This document shows positions 5,784 to 5,794 of a stretch of 5,794 nucleotides of DNA, piece after piece; the stretch's first letter is position 1, and every line of letters starts with the position of its first letter. The notes beneath the pieces were generated by a model. It worked only from the letters and a program-made list of their open reading frames with translations. It did no database searches and was not told the origin of the DNA. The position numbers and the translations under genes were made by a program. The stretch spans positions 1 to 5,794 of the forward strand of contig JAHFFL010000077.1 in the NCBI GenBank assembly GCA_023247955.1, read 5' to 3'. The stretch is from Candidatus Omnitrophota bacterium. Its GTDB lineage: Bacteria; Omnitrophota; Gorgyraeia; 2-02-FULL-51-18.

Positions 5784-5794
5784 TAGCTGGCGAT

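Noticed and set aside
5498..5794. Plus-strand frame from ATG 5498 open to the window end
   Set aside because: Its translation is Gly/Arg/Pro-rich with no helix pattern, has no ribosome site, and overlaps the far more protein-like 70-residue gene in another frame.

Overview
The window looks like a piece of a Gram-negative bacterial chromosome with roughly balanced base composition. The evidence for this is an outer-membrane beta-barrel protein with a classical signal peptide and a C-terminal aromatic residue, Shine-Dalgarno-led genes, sigma70-type promoters and a Rho-independent terminator. TGA, TAG and TAA all behave as stops. I cannot name the species. The gene set would fit an uncultured lineage such as Omnitrophota, but that is a guess from style, not a measured result.

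Positions 1-5118 carry one tightly packed block of genes on the minus strand. Read in the direction of transcription (from 5118 down to 1) they are: an outer-membrane protein (5118-4243); a small membrane-anchored protein (4183-3752); a polytopic GT-C-type glycosyltransferase (3755-2406); a cytoplasmic GT-B/CDP-glycerophosphotransferase-like transferase with LQHG and RPHP motifs (2409-1354); a GT-A glycosyltransferase with a DxD motif (1338-625); a short disrupted or frameshifted reading frame (628-376); and the N-terminal part of a short-chain dehydrogenase/reductase that runs off the left edge (355-1). Most junctions are 4-base stop/start overlaps or gaps of 15-20 bases, so the genes from 4183 downward are almost certainly one translationally coupled operon. 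Together they suggest synthesis or decoration of a cell-surface glycan or glycolipid: the GT-C enzyme would work in the membrane with a lipid-linked donor, the two soluble transferases would build the chain on the cytoplasmic side, and the SDR would modify a precursor. The barrel protein is 59 bases upstream with no convincing terminator between, so it may share the transcript.

Positions 5119-5570 are the control region and a short plus-strand transcription unit. A sigma70 promoter reads leftward into the outer-membrane gene, and a 19-bp perfect palindrome covers its -10 box. A second good sigma70 promoter reads rightward and ends about 220 bases later at a very strong terminator (5452-5487). 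Between them lies either a small RNA or a 45-codon peptide gene, neither of which I recognise.

After the terminator a 70-residue plus-strand protein gene (5571-5783) of unknown function ends with tandem TAG stops. The frame upstream of its start also looks coding, which hints at a lost N-terminus.
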